Assembly: GCA_903916595.1 (NCBI GenBank)
Contig: CAIWXI010000045.1
Coordinates: 1-36,416 of the forward strand
From: an uncultured Bacteroidales bacterium
Lineage (GTDB): Bacteria > Bacteroidota > Bacteroidia > Bacteroidales > FEN-979
Direction of reading: 5' to 3'
DNA length: 36,416 nucleotides
In this document: positions 15,131 through 23,602 of the stretch, one piece after another
How positions within the stretch are numbered: the first letter of the stretch is position 1
Layout: each line of letters starts with the position of its first letter
Program-made: the position numbers and the translations under genes
Notes under the pieces: model-generated
What the model was told of the DNA's origin: nothing
Seen by the model: the letters and a program-made list of their open reading frames with translations, nothing else
The model's database searches: none

Positions 15131-18100
15131 ATAACAATCTTTCTGACAACACTTCCCTGTCCTGTAGTGATAGCCGCGACATACATCCCGGGTGGCAGTC
15201 CTTTCAGGTCAACAGAAAGCGATGCATTAATCACGTCGGGCCAGGATCTGGAGAAGACCTGATTTCCCATGGCATCGCTCACCTTCACTTCAACATTCCC
15301 GGCCTTTTCCTGAACTACAGCGATTGTAAAATACCCGTCAGACGGATTAGGATAAACGCGGATATACCCGTTGGGATTTATTTCATTTACATGGATCGAC
15401 ATGCCTACGGTGAAGCTTTGGGAGATCATCCTGCCGAAATCGCCCTGGAATCGTTTCACGGTTTTACCGTTCATGTCGAGGATCGTGGCTGAGCCCGAAG
15501 TCCCGTTTCCGTATGGAGGCATATTGGCCCAGTAACTAAGGCCCTCGCCATATGCATTGCGCACGCTGAGCCGGTAGCATCCCTTGTCGAGCTGGAAAGT
15601 ATCACTATACAAAGTGTTGAATTGCAAAGGCCCGTTATGGTACAGGATATTGCCATTCCAGTCTTCCAGCGCCCACGAGAGGGAGTCGGCTTCGTGGTTT
15701 GTCTTAAAGTCAAAGACCAGCTGATTGTCCCAGGTAGGAGGGATGGCAAAGCCTGTACTCATTGAATTATTAAACACGTATTCATCGGTTTTTCCGTTCA
15801 CTTGCTGAAGGTTTACGAGAAACCGGTTGTCGCCTCCCCACCAGCCTGTCCAGTCTATTGGTGGCAGAAAAATTCTGGCCGTGTCGGCAAACCCGAGCCG
15901 GCCGGCCCAGCTAAAAATTTGCATGGTTCCGCCGGCAGGACCGTAGGAGATAGTTGCCGATTTAACCGAGTCGGTGCCATTATTTTTTATGATGATCACG
16001 GGATCCGAGCACATGGGGTTCCAGCGGTTGTAAAAAACATCTTTGTTGGGTGATAGAATTTCTTCCAGGGAAGCATCCAGTGCAAAATTATTTTTTCCAT
16101 ACGTGATGAGCTGAGATTCGATCTGGTAGTACGGCCAGCTTCCCTGCCCGTCCCATCTGTAGCCGGGTTGAAGGTCGTAATCGACCGTGAGAGAATCTCC
16201 GGCAACGATGTATTTACTCAGCTCAAAGTCTTTGGTGCGCACCTCGGCTCCGGGGCACCAGTTGGCCCGGTCGTATAACCAGGTACCGCCCTGGGGATAC
16301 AGTGGATTCAATCCGCAGTCGGGTCTCCAAACATAATGAGAATAGGCCTTTATTCCGTTCACCTTCAGTGTGTTAAGCCTGGGACAGAATTCAGAGCAAT
16401 TGTCAGTCCCTCCGAAACCGTGACCCGTAATCCGCATTTTCAGCCTTGAATTTTTTACGTTAGCGCCAATAAAGGCTTTTACCGGGGGCAGGTTATGCTG
16501 TGTGGAATCGGCATAGCCATGATTTCCCGTGTAGATATTCATCACATCCAGAACATCCCGGGGGGGAATTCCTTCGATCATTGCGAATTTCATGTCGAGC
16601 AGCTCCTGCCAGTTGCCGGCCGAAAGGTGGACCGAGTCATGCAGCATCGAAGTGTAATCAGTGAGATCGTAAACCCAGGTCCAGCCGTTACCAAGGCTTA
16701 GCCCGTTCCCGTATGGAGTGATGTAACGGGCCAGTTCAAAGCGTTCGGTAAGCTCAAAAGGTTTTCCATAATAGATCCATGTTTTTTTGCGGATGAGCGT
16801 ATCGGGGGGGAACAGGGTGGAGTCAATGGCCAGACCCTGTGGGTTGTATACATAGTTATGATAATATGACGGATATTTAGTGAGGGTATCCGTAGGCTGA
16901 ACAGGGTGCAGACTGTCGCCAAACATCACGATCATGATGGGCGGATTGGCAACGGTGTCGGTCCTGAAGAGTGAATCGAGGCTTGCCGGGTTATAGTTCC
17001 CGTTCTCGAAAGTTACAGCCGGTCTGGTGTTCATCACATTGAACCGCCGGAACCTCTCACTGCCTTTATAGCTTTGCCATTCGGGGTAGCCTATAAGTGT
17101 TGCAGTATGGTTATAGCCGGATGAGTCTGAAGCGCTGAAACCCTCTGATTCGTTGAATTTATAATAGGCCATCAGATTTCCATATCCGGGATTGGAAGGT
17201 TGTATTTCGCTGTACATGATCGACTTTATTTCTGAATCTGTGAGTGCTTTGTTCCAGATGCAGAACTCGTCGATATTTCCCTGGTAGAACCAGCCGTCGG
17301 CGCTTCCCGGACCGCCCAGGTTGAACCTGGTGATGCCTTTCATACGCCTCAGTTTTGCCCCCTGGTTAAAGAACAGATTCCCGTTCAGATACATTCTCAT
17401 TCTCCCGGTTTTGGCATCTTTGGTAAAAGCCCAGTGGTTCCATTTTCCCTTGAACTGGGAAGCAGAGACAGGTTGCCATACCCGGTCATAACCGGTGGAA
17501 TCACCTCCCGCATCCCAGTATACTTTACTGTCGCTCCAGGGCAGATGGATGTTGATGATTCGCCGGCCTTTGCTGTCGACTCCTTCGAGAATAGTGTTAT
17601 CCATCGGCTGCCTGGCGGGGTCCCCGTATTGCCAGAAAGAGATGGTAACCGCGCTGTCGATATTCTGGAAGACGGAAGCCGGGATGCTAACATATTGGTT
17701 GCCGTGAAACCTCAGAAAGGCTTCCTGGTTGGTTGTATTAATGCCTGAAGGGAAAGCCGTGGGTCCCGTGAATACGATGTTTTGTAAGCCAGGAAAAGGA
17801 TCCTGACTTTCAAAACTTATATCAGCAACAATATTGGAGGCGCCATTCCAGGAAAACGGATAAGTGAAAGGGATGGTTTGCCATCCGGTTCCGGCGAACC
17901 GGTAATCGCGTTGATATACTATGGTGAACCCGCTGTTAGCATACACTGAATCGCAGAGTGTGTCGAGTGTGGTGGATTTCATCCGCAGAGTAAGTTTAAT
18001 CAGCTTACTGCCTGCCGACTGTACCTTAAACCTCATGCCTGTGATCTGACCCGGGTTAAGTCCCGAGGCGCTGAGTTCAGAGGCTCTCCAAAGGAACTGG

Positions 18101-18561
18101 GCACGGGCGTCCCTGGCCGGATTACTAAATAGTAATCCGGAAACGCCCGTGCTATCACCGACTTTTGTAGTACTTGTGGGATTGGTCTGGTTGAAGTAAT
18201 CAAACCATGGTGTATAACGCCATGAATTCTGGTTCATAACAGCCAGGGTGTCGGGTGAAGTCCCGTTATAGAGGAAATTCGGATGAGTATACCGGGTAGA
18301 ATCCATTTTGCCCGTGGGTTTGTAAAGGTATGTGTTGGTGAGGTAGTCCCATTCACCGCAGGCCGGATTCTGGCCCGGGTTGCATTTGAGAGTATAAAAC
18401 ATCAGAATTTTCCCCCATCTGTGAGTGTTGTCAGGGAAATTGAACTTCCTGTCGAGAGTCGAGCCAAACGTGAATGTCTGGACAAAAGTAGTATCGCCCG
18501 GGCCGGCAGTAAGCACGAAAGGCAGCATCACGAGTGTAGAAATCAATAAGCGTTTAAACAT
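15124..18561 (-). CDS. Peptide:N-glycosidase F-like protein with LamG-containing insertion and T9SS sorting domain
   Basis: This encodes 1145 residues, with a signal peptide at about 1-19. The PNGase F N-domain begins near residue 25 and has CGEWDYLTNTYLY, placing the catalytic Asp at D72. A long insertion follows, with a beta-rich module (about 140-265) and a LamG/concanavalin-like domain (about 281-455). The PNGase F fold resumes at ITPYGNG (about 614). It carries the second acid at E663 (FAMIEGIPPRD) and the third in GHGFGGTDNCSEFCP (E724), then DRANWCPGAEV. These line up with D60, E118 and E206 of Elizabethkingia PNGase F from memory, so deglycosylating activity is plausible. The C-terminus (YPNPSDGYF from about 1074; LPPGMYVAAI) is a T9SS sorting domain. 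It should be a secreted enzyme that removes N-glycans from glycoproteins. Confidence 0.88.
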   Translation of the reverse strand: MFKRLLISTLVMLPFVLTAGPGDTTFVQTFTFGSTLDRKFNFPDNTHRWGKILMFYTLKCNPGQNPACGEWDYLTNTYLYKPTGKMDSTRYTHPNFLYNGTSPDTLAVMNQNSWRYTPWFDYFNQTNPTSTTKVGDSTGVSGLLFSNPARDARAQFLWRASELSASGLNPGQITGMRFKVQSAGSKLIKLTLRMKSTTLDTLCDSVYANSGFTIVYQRDYRFAGTGWQTIPFTYPFSWNGASNIVADISFESQDPFPGLQNIVFTGPTAFPSGINTTNQEAFLRFHGNQYVSIPASVFQNIDSAVTISFWQYGDPARQPMDNTILEGVDSKGRRIINIHLPWSDSKVYWDAGGDSTGYDRVWQPVSASQFKGKWNHWAFTKDAKTGRMRMYLNGNLFFNQGAKLRRMKGITRFNLGGPGSADGWFYQGNIDEFCIWNKALTDSEIKSIMYSEIQPSNPGYGNLMAYYKFNESEGFSASDSSGYNHTATLIGYPEWQSYKGSERFRRFNVMNTRPAVTFENGNYNPASLDSLFRTDTVANPPIMIVMFGDSLHPVQPTDTLTKYPSYYHNYVYNPQGLAIDSTLFPPDTLIRKKTWIYYGKPFELTERFELARYITPYGNGLSLGNGWTWVYDLTDYTSMLHDSVHLSAGNWQELLDMKFAMIEGIPPRDVLDVMNIYTGNHGYADSTQHNLPPVKAFIGANVKNSRLKMRITGHGFGGTDNCSEFCPRLNTLKVNGIKAYSHYVWRPDCGLNPLYPQGGTWLYDRANWCPGAEVRTKDFELSKYIVAGDSLTVDYDLQPGYRWDGQGSWPYYQIESQLITYGKNNFALDASLEEILSPNKDVFYNRWNPMCSDPVIIIKNNGTDSVKSATISYGPAGGTMQIFSWAGRLGFADTARIFLPPIDWTGWWGGDNRFLVNLQQVNGKTDEYVFNNSMSTGFAIPPTWDNQLVFDFKTNHEADSLSWALEDWNGNILYHNGPLQFNTLYSDTFQLDKGCYRLSVRNAYGEGLSYWANMPPYGNGTSGSATILDMNGKTVKRFQGDFGRMISQSFTVGMSIHVNEINPNGYIRVYPNPSDGYFTIAVVQEKAGNVEVKVSDAMGNQVFSRSWPDVINASLSVDLKGLPPGMYVAAITTGQGSVVRKIVII

Positions 18562-18621
18562 AAGACAGTTGCTTGGTTGTTATGGATTGAACATTAAAAT
18601 GCATCCGTTGGGATTATTGCA

Positions 18622-18629
18622 CAAAGGTA
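18622..18629 (-). promoter_or_regulatory. Candidate -7 box for the PNGase F-like gene
   Basis: On the minus strand this reads TACCTTTG, an exact TAnnTTTG match 60 bases upstream of the ATG at 18561. It lies back to back with the box for the ABC exporter. Confidence 0.5.
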
Positions 18630-18651
18630 ATATTCCGTGGGATTAAATTTT

Positions 18652-18659
18652 TACCTTTG
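18652..18659 (+). promoter_or_regulatory. Candidate -7 box for the MsbA-like exporter
   Basis: TACCTTTG matches TAnnTTTG and ends five bases before the ATG at 18665, which implies a leaderless or nearly leaderless mRNA. Confidence 0.5.
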
Positions 18660-18664
18660 CCCGG

Positions 18665-20524
18665 ATGAAAAAACTGATCAGGATTCTGAGATATGCAGTA
18701 CCATACTGGCCTTACGCTGTTTTAAATATCCTGTTAAATATTCTCTCAACTCTTTTCTCGCTGGTATCTTTCACCTTGTTCATCCCGGTGCTTAACATGC
18801 TCTTTCAGAAGGTGAAGGTACAGCCCGTGGCTCCCGCAATGGACTTGACACAAGCGCATTCATTCAGCGAAATTACCAAGATGCTTTCCTTTGAGTCACT
18901 GCAGGCTAATTTCAACTTTTTCTTTGGCACAATGATTCTGGAGAGAGGAGAGAAACAGATGTTGTTATATATCAGCATCACGATCGTGGTATTGTTTTTT
19001 CTCAGAAATGTATTCCGTTACCTTGCTATGTTTTTCCTGGCCACGGTCAGGAATGGTGTGGTAAGAGACATCCGCCGGCAGTTATATTACAAAGCGCTTA
19101 TTTTACCCCTGGGATATTACAACGAACAGAGAAAGGGAGACATTATTTCGCGCATGACTACCGATGTTCAGGAAGTGGAATGGTCTATTATGAGTTCGCT
19201 GGAGATGTTCTTCCGCGACCCGATCGCTATATTGGCGTACATGGGTGTATTGTTCGCGATAAGTCCCACACTCACCATTTTCATCCTGGTCCTGCTGCCG
19301 GTTTCAGGGCTCATCATCGGCCAGATCGGGAAAAGCCTCAAAAGGACGAGCGACAAAGGACAGAGGCAGATGGGCATTCTGCTGTCGATCATCGAGGAAA
19401 CCCTTTCGGGACTCAGGATCATCAAGGCATTTACGGCCATTGATTTTGCGGACCAGCGGTTTCAGAAAACCAACAACACTTTTTTCAGGCTGATGGTGAG
19501 GCTATACCGTAAGCGTGATCTGGCATCGCCTCTAAGTGAATTCCTCGGGGCCGTGGTGATCAGCATCGTGCTCTGGTTCGGCGGACAGCTTGTGTTTACC
19601 CCGGGCAACCTGCTGGATGCAGCAACTTTTCTTACCTATATGGTGATTTTCTCACAGATCATCAACCCGGCAAAGACTATTACTCAGGCCTGGTACAGCC
19701 TGCAGAAAGGAGCAGCGTCGCTCGACCGCATACAGCAGGTGCTTAACGAACCCGAGCTCATTGAACAGAAGCCAGATGCCATTTCTAAAAAGATTTTCGA
19801 AAAGGAAATTGAGTTCAATAAGGTCACCTTTGCTTACGTGCAGGAAGAAGTTCTGAAAGAAATCTGCCTGATCATACCGAAAGGAAAGACGATTGCCCTT
19901 GTTGGCACTTCAGGGGGAGGAAAATCGACTATGGTCGACCTCCTGCCAAGATTTTATGATTGCAAAAAAGGAGAGATTCTGATCGATGGCGTGCCTATCC
20001 AGGATATGGTGATCAATGACCTCAGGGGATTGATGGGCATTGTTTCGCAGGAGACCATTCTGTTTAATGATACTGTTTTCAATAATATTGCTTTCGGGAT
20101 GGAGACTGCAAGCGAAGAAGCTGTTGTTGCCGCTGCAAAAGTTGCCAATGCCCATGAATTTATCGAGAATATGCCCCTGGGTTATCAGACGAATATAGGC
20201 GACAGGGGAGTGAAACTTTCAGGCGGACAGAAGCAGAGGCTCAGCATTGCCCGGGCGGTGTTGAAGAACCCTCCCATCATGATCCTCGACGAAGCCACAT
20301 CCGCCCTTGATACTGAAAGCGAGAGACTGGTACAGCAGGCACTCGAGAACCTGATGAAAAACCGTACTTCCATCGTCATCGCCCACCGCCTTTCTACGAT
20401 TCAGTTTGCTGATGAAATCATCGTTCTGCAGGCCGGCGAGATCGTCGAAAGAGGAACACACAATGAATTGCTGGAACGTAATGGAGTGTACCGCAAGCTG
20501 TATGATCTTCAATCGTTCGTGTAA
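18665..20524 (+). CDS. MsbA-like ABC transporter, fused membrane and ATPase domains
   Basis: This 619-residue half-transporter has about six membrane helices in residues 15-345 and an ATPase domain from about 382. Walker A is GTSGGGKST (414-422), the signature is LSGGQKQRLS (518-527), Walker B is IMILDEATSALD and the H-loop His is H574 in IAHRLS. The membrane part has the long loop after helix 1 common in Bacteroidota lipid exporters. It would work as a homodimer that flips lipid A precursor or another lipid, or exports a drug. The exact substrate is not readable. It is divergent from the PNGase F-like gene and convergent with the S13 peptidase gene (11 bases apart). Confidence 0.9.
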   Translation: MKKLIRILRYAVPYWPYAVLNILLNILSTLFSLVSFTLFIPVLNMLFQKVKVQPVAPAMDLTQAHSFSEITKMLSFESLQANFNFFFGTMILERGEKQMLLYISITIVVLFFLRNVFRYLAMFFLATVRNGVVRDIRRQLYYKALILPLGYYNEQRKGDIISRMTTDVQEVEWSIMSSLEMFFRDPIAILAYMGVLFAISPTLTIFILVLLPVSGLIIGQIGKSLKRTSDKGQRQMGILLSIIEETLSGLRIIKAFTAIDFADQRFQKTNNTFFRLMVRLYRKRDLASPLSEFLGAVVISIVLWFGGQLVFTPGNLLDAATFLTYMVIFSQIINPAKTITQAWYSLQKGAASLDRIQQVLNEPELIEQKPDAISKKIFEKEIEFNKVTFAYVQEEVLKEICLIIPKGKTIALVGTSGGGKSTMVDLLPRFYDCKKGEILIDGVPIQDMVINDLRGLMGIVSQETILFNDTVFNNIAFGMETASEEAVVAAAKVANAHEFIENMPLGYQTNIGDRGVKLSGGQKQRLSIARAVLKNPPIMILDEATSALDTESERLVQQALENLMKNRTSIVIAHRLSTIQFADEIIVLQAGEIVERGTHNELLERNGVYRKLYDLQSFV

Positions 20525-20535
20525 TTCAATCCCAA

Positions 20536-21387
20536 CTACACCTCAGCCATCCTGAGCAGTATAGCTTCAAGTTTCTTTTTGATGAGTTTTGTGCGGCAGC
20601 TGTATTCATTGACGATGATAGCGAAGATAAGTTCGCGGCCAGAGACACTTTTAACATAACCTGCAAAGCTTTTTACACCTGCAATAGTTCCAGTTTTGGC
20701 GCGGACCCGACCTTCAGCCGCCGTTCCCTTCAATGCCTTATGCAGAGTTCCAGTGAGACCAGCAATTGGAAGGGATTCGTAAAAGGGAAGAAAATATTTT
20801 GAATTTGTCATGATGTACAGGGCATCAACAAGTTGTTTCGGAGATATAGCATTGTTTCTCGACAAACCGTTCCCGTCGTCAAAATACAATCCCTTGGTAT
20901 CGAGGCCTTTCGACTTCCAGAACTCCAGAATAGCCTGAACACCGGCATCCTTGGTATTATGATTGTAAAGTTTGCCTCCGATTTGGCGAAGTAGTTTTGA
21001 AGCCCTCCAGTTCACGCTATGCTGGTTCGTTATAGTGACTTCGGGGATTATCGGAGGACCGAATATCTCCAGTGCGGGCGCCGTTACAAAGAGTTTGAGG
21101 GTTGAAGCGGGCATCATCTGACGGGTTGGCTCGAATTGTGCCACAACCGTTTTATTATTCTGTTTTGTGATGTCAATAATAAAATAACCAAGGGTGGCAT
21201 TTTTTAGCAAGTCATCACCTTTTAATTCCTCCAGATCGGCAAGAAGCAGTCGGAACCGCGTTGCTTCAGCTGTATTAAGTACCGGGTCTTGTCCTGATTT
21301 TTTTTCGTCTTTTTTTTGTTCGTGCCCGCAGGAAGCAGTGAAAAACAAACAAACGCTCAGGAGGAGGAGCTTAACGGTTAATGACAT
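20536..21387 (-). CDS. PBP4-type (S13) D-Ala-D-Ala carboxypeptidase lipoprotein, internally shortened
   Basis: This encodes 283 residues, against roughly 450-500 in the family. A lipoprotein-like signal ends in FFTASC (C20). All three penicillin-binding motifs are present: SxxK as S95-T-L-K98 in MPASTLKLFVTAPALE, SxN as S124-V-N126 in NQHSVNWRASKLL, and KTG at 231-233 in VRAKTGTIAGVKSFAGY. The DGNGLSRNNAISP segment is typical of DacB. In E. coli PBP4 about 240 residues separate the first two motifs; here there are about 25. The two inserted domains (II and III) are therefore missing while the transpeptidase core is whole and in frame. It may be a functional minimal carboxypeptidase or a beta-lactam-binding protein. 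Confidence 0.85.
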   Translation of the reverse strand: MSLTVKLLLLSVCLFFTASCGHEQKKDEKKSGQDPVLNTAEATRFRLLLADLEELKGDDLLKNATLGYFIIDITKQNNKTVVAQFEPTRQMMPASTLKLFVTAPALEIFGPPIIPEVTITNQHSVNWRASKLLRQIGGKLYNHNTKDAGVQAILEFWKSKGLDTKGLYFDDGNGLSRNNAISPKQLVDALYIMTNSKYFLPFYESLPIAGLTGTLHKALKGTAAEGRVRAKTGTIAGVKSFAGYVKSVSGRELIFAIIVNEYSCRTKLIKKKLEAILLRMAEV

Positions 21388-21456
21388 CCAGATAATTTAG
21401 TAAGAGTTTACAAAGATCGCAAAAAAATTGTTTAGCCCGTGAATGATTATAAGTCT

Positions 21457-21464
21457 TATTTTTG
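21457..21464 (+). promoter_or_regulatory. Candidate -7 box for the carboxylase operon
   Basis: TATTTTTG fits TAnnTTTG and lies 30 bases upstream of the biotin carboxylase ATG at 21495. Confidence 0.45.
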
Positions 21465-21494
21465 CAGTTTGGAATAAGATTAATTAACTTACAA

Positions 21495-23003
21495 ATGATT
21501 AAAAAAGTCCTCGTTGCAAACCGCGGCGAAATCGCAGTAAGGGTAATGCGTTCATGCCGGGAGATGGGTATACGGTCGGTTGCCGTGTATTCCGATGCCG
21601 ATCGCAACTCCATGCATGTTAGATATGCCGATGAAGCCTATCGTATCGGACCGCCACCTTCACGCGAAAGCTACCTTAATGTTGAAGCTATCATAGGGGC
21701 TGCTAAAAGCTCCGGGGCCGATGCAATTCATCCCGGCTATGGATTCCTGTCAGAGAATGCCTCTTTTTCGGCCCGTTGCCGGCAAGAAGGTATCATCTTC
21801 GTGGGCCCTGATCCCTATGCAATCACTACAATGGGCGATAAGATCATTGCCCGGCAGACCATGATAAAAGCCGGTGTTCCTGTCGTTCCCGGCACTACTG
21901 AGAAATTAAAAGATGAACAGGAGGCCCTCGAAATAGCCCGTCAGATTGGAGTTCCCGTGATGATCAAGGCATCAGCCGGAGGCGGTGGAAAAGGAATGAG
22001 GCTTGTAAAACATCTTGATGAAGTTGGCTCTGCCTTTCGCCGTGCACGATCGGAAGCTATAAATGCTTTCGGAGATGACTCGGTTTATATTGAAAAATAC
22101 ATCGAATCGCCTCATCACATCGAATTTCAGATCCTTGCCGATAATCACGGAAATGTCATACACCTGTTTGAAAGGGAATGTTCCATACAGAGAAGGCATC
22201 AGAAAGTCATTGAGGAAACTCCTTCTCCCCTGATGAACCCGGAACTTCGCCGCGAAATGGGTGAAACAGCAGTACAGGCGGCAAAAGCGGTGAATTACAA
22301 AGGAGCCGGAACCATTGAATTTATTGTGAGCGATAACCTGGAATATTACTTTCTCGAGATGAATACTCGGCTGCAGGTTGAGCATCCGGTGACTGAAAGG
22401 GTTGTAGGCGTTGACCTTGTGAAGGAACAGATCAGTATAGCTAACGGTAATCCTCTTCCATTCAGGCAGGAGGATCTGAGGCAGACCGGACATTCAATCC
22501 AGTGCCGTATCTATGCCGAAGACCCCGATAATAACTTCATGCCGAATCCCGGGATTATCAAGCATATTACCGAACCTCACGGGCTGGGTCTGCGTTGCGA
22601 TGGCTATGTTTACGAAGGCTACGAAATTCCTATTTATTACGATCCGATGATCACCAAGCTCATCTCATGGGGCGAGACGAGGGTAGAAGCGATCGCCCGG
22701 ATGAAGCGCGCTTTATATGAATACAAGATTACGGGGGTAAAGACAAATATTAAGTTTCTCGAGAAGATCATGGATACCCGTGATTTCATCGAGGGAAAAT
22801 ACAACACTCATTTTATCGAGAATAATGAAGCGATGCTGCATGCTTCCAGACCCTGCGGGATTGAATGCGAAGATATGGCCATCATGGCTGCATTCATTGA
22901 TTATATTGCCAAAATGGAAAGCATTCAGCCACCACGTTATACCGATGAATTGGGCTCAAACTGGAAGGACTTTGGCAGAAAACGTAATGTTTTGCGCCTT
23001 TAA
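21495..23003 (+). CDS. accC: Biotin carboxylase subunit of an acyl-CoA carboxylase
   Basis: This encodes 502 residues from the ATG that gives MIKKVLVANRGEIAVRVMRS, the standard N-terminus. An in-frame TTG at 21462 overlaps the promoter box and is rejected. ATP-grasp features are present: the glycine-rich KASAGGGGKGMRLV, the substrate-binding HLFERECSIQRRHQK, and the EMNTRLQVEHPVTE motif of the catalytic site. The enzyme carboxylates biotin on the carrier protein using ATP and bicarbonate. The carrier and carboxyltransferase genes follow directly, so it probably serves propionyl-CoA or acetyl-CoA carboxylation. Confidence 0.93.
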   Translation: MIKKVLVANRGEIAVRVMRSCREMGIRSVAVYSDADRNSMHVRYADEAYRIGPPPSRESYLNVEAIIGAAKSSGADAIHPGYGFLSENASFSARCRQEGIIFVGPDPYAITTMGDKIIARQTMIKAGVPVVPGTTEKLKDEQEALEIARQIGVPVMIKASAGGGGKGMRLVKHLDEVGSAFRRARSEAINAFGDDSVYIEKYIESPHHIEFQILADNHGNVIHLFERECSIQRRHQKVIEETPSPLMNPELRREMGETAVQAAKAVNYKGAGTIEFIVSDNLEYYFLEMNTRLQVEHPVTERVVGVDLVKEQISIANGNPLPFRQEDLRQTGHSIQCRIYAEDPDNNFMPNPGIIKHITEPHGLGLRCDGYVYEGYEIPIYYDPMITKLISWGETRVEAIARMKRALYEYKITGVKTNIKFLEKIMDTRDFIEGKYNTHFIENNEAMLHASRPCGIECEDMAIMAAFIDYIAKMESIQPPRYTDELGSNWKDFGRKRNVLRL

Positions 23004-23007
23004 AACT

Positions 23008-23027
23008 GATATCAGATATCAGATATT
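23008..23027. repeat. Microrepeat TATCAGA between carboxylase genes
   Basis: TGATATCAGATATCAGATAT fills about half of the 44-base gap between the biotin carboxylase and carrier genes. It is followed by TTAATCGTAAATAGCAAAT, which resembles the GTAAATCGTAAATC sequence at about 26370-26390. Confidence 0.5.
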
Positions 23028-23047
23028 GTTAATCGTAAATAGCAAAT

Positions 23048-23557
23048 ATGGCCTACGAAGTTAATCTTGGACACCGCAGCGCGAATGTCGAGCTGCTGAA
23101 CCGGGCAGGGAACCACGTTTTTCTGGATATCGACGGACGTAAGTATGACGTTGATATCGTCATGGTCGAAAATGGTGTGTATTCTATCCTCTACAACGGA
23201 CATTCATACAATGTGGAGCTGATCGAAGGGGATTCAAGTAAAAAGTTCATCGTGAACACCTTTGCAAAGACTTTCAATGTGGAGATCGTCGATGCCGAAT
23301 CAAAATATATCAGCAGCAGAAACAAGGGTTTGTCGGTAGAAGAAGAAAATCTGGTGGCTTCCCCAATGCCTGGCAAAATAGTGAAAATCCCTGTGAAAGC
23401 AGGAGATAAAGTGATCGCCGGTCAGACTCTTATCGTTGTGGAAGCCATGAAGATGCAAAGCGAATTCAAGGCAAGCCATGATAAAACCGTACTCGAAGTG
23501 CTTGTGAAAGAAGGAGATACCGTGAATGCTCATCAGCTCATGATGAAACTGGAGTGA
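23048..23557 (+). CDS. Biotin carboxyl carrier subunit
   Basis: This encodes 169 residues. The C-terminal biotinyl domain (about 103-169) reads VASPMPGKIVKIPVKAGDKV and then VVEAMKMQSEF, with the biotin-accepting lysine at K135. The N-terminal ~95 residues are beta-rich (VFLDIDGRKYDVDIV, YSILYNGHSYNVELIE) and resemble the BT-type linker domain of propionyl-CoA or related carboxylases rather than the short proline-rich linker of classical AccB. The gene sits between biotin carboxylase and carboxyltransferase genes, as expected for a three-gene acyl-CoA carboxylase. Confidence 0.92.
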   Translation: MAYEVNLGHRSANVELLNRAGNHVFLDIDGRKYDVDIVMVENGVYSILYNGHSYNVELIEGDSSKKFIVNTFAKTFNVEIVDAESKYISSRNKGLSVEEENLVASPMPGKIVKIPVKAGDKVIAGQTLIVVEAMKMQSEFKASHDKTVLEVLVKEGDTVNAHQLMMKLE

Positions 23558-23572
23558 ACTGGTTATCTGATA

Positions 23573-23591
23573 TTTCACCATTTCACCATTT
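23573..23591. repeat. Octamer repeat TTTCACCA, two copies, upstream of the carboxyltransferase gene
   Basis: Two tandem TTTCACCA units followed by TTTAAT lie 11 bases before the ATG at 23603. Relative to the gene, the same arrangement occurs upstream of the sortilin-like gene at the right edge. Confidence 0.6.
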
Positions 23592-23602
23592 AATTTACAG
23601 TT

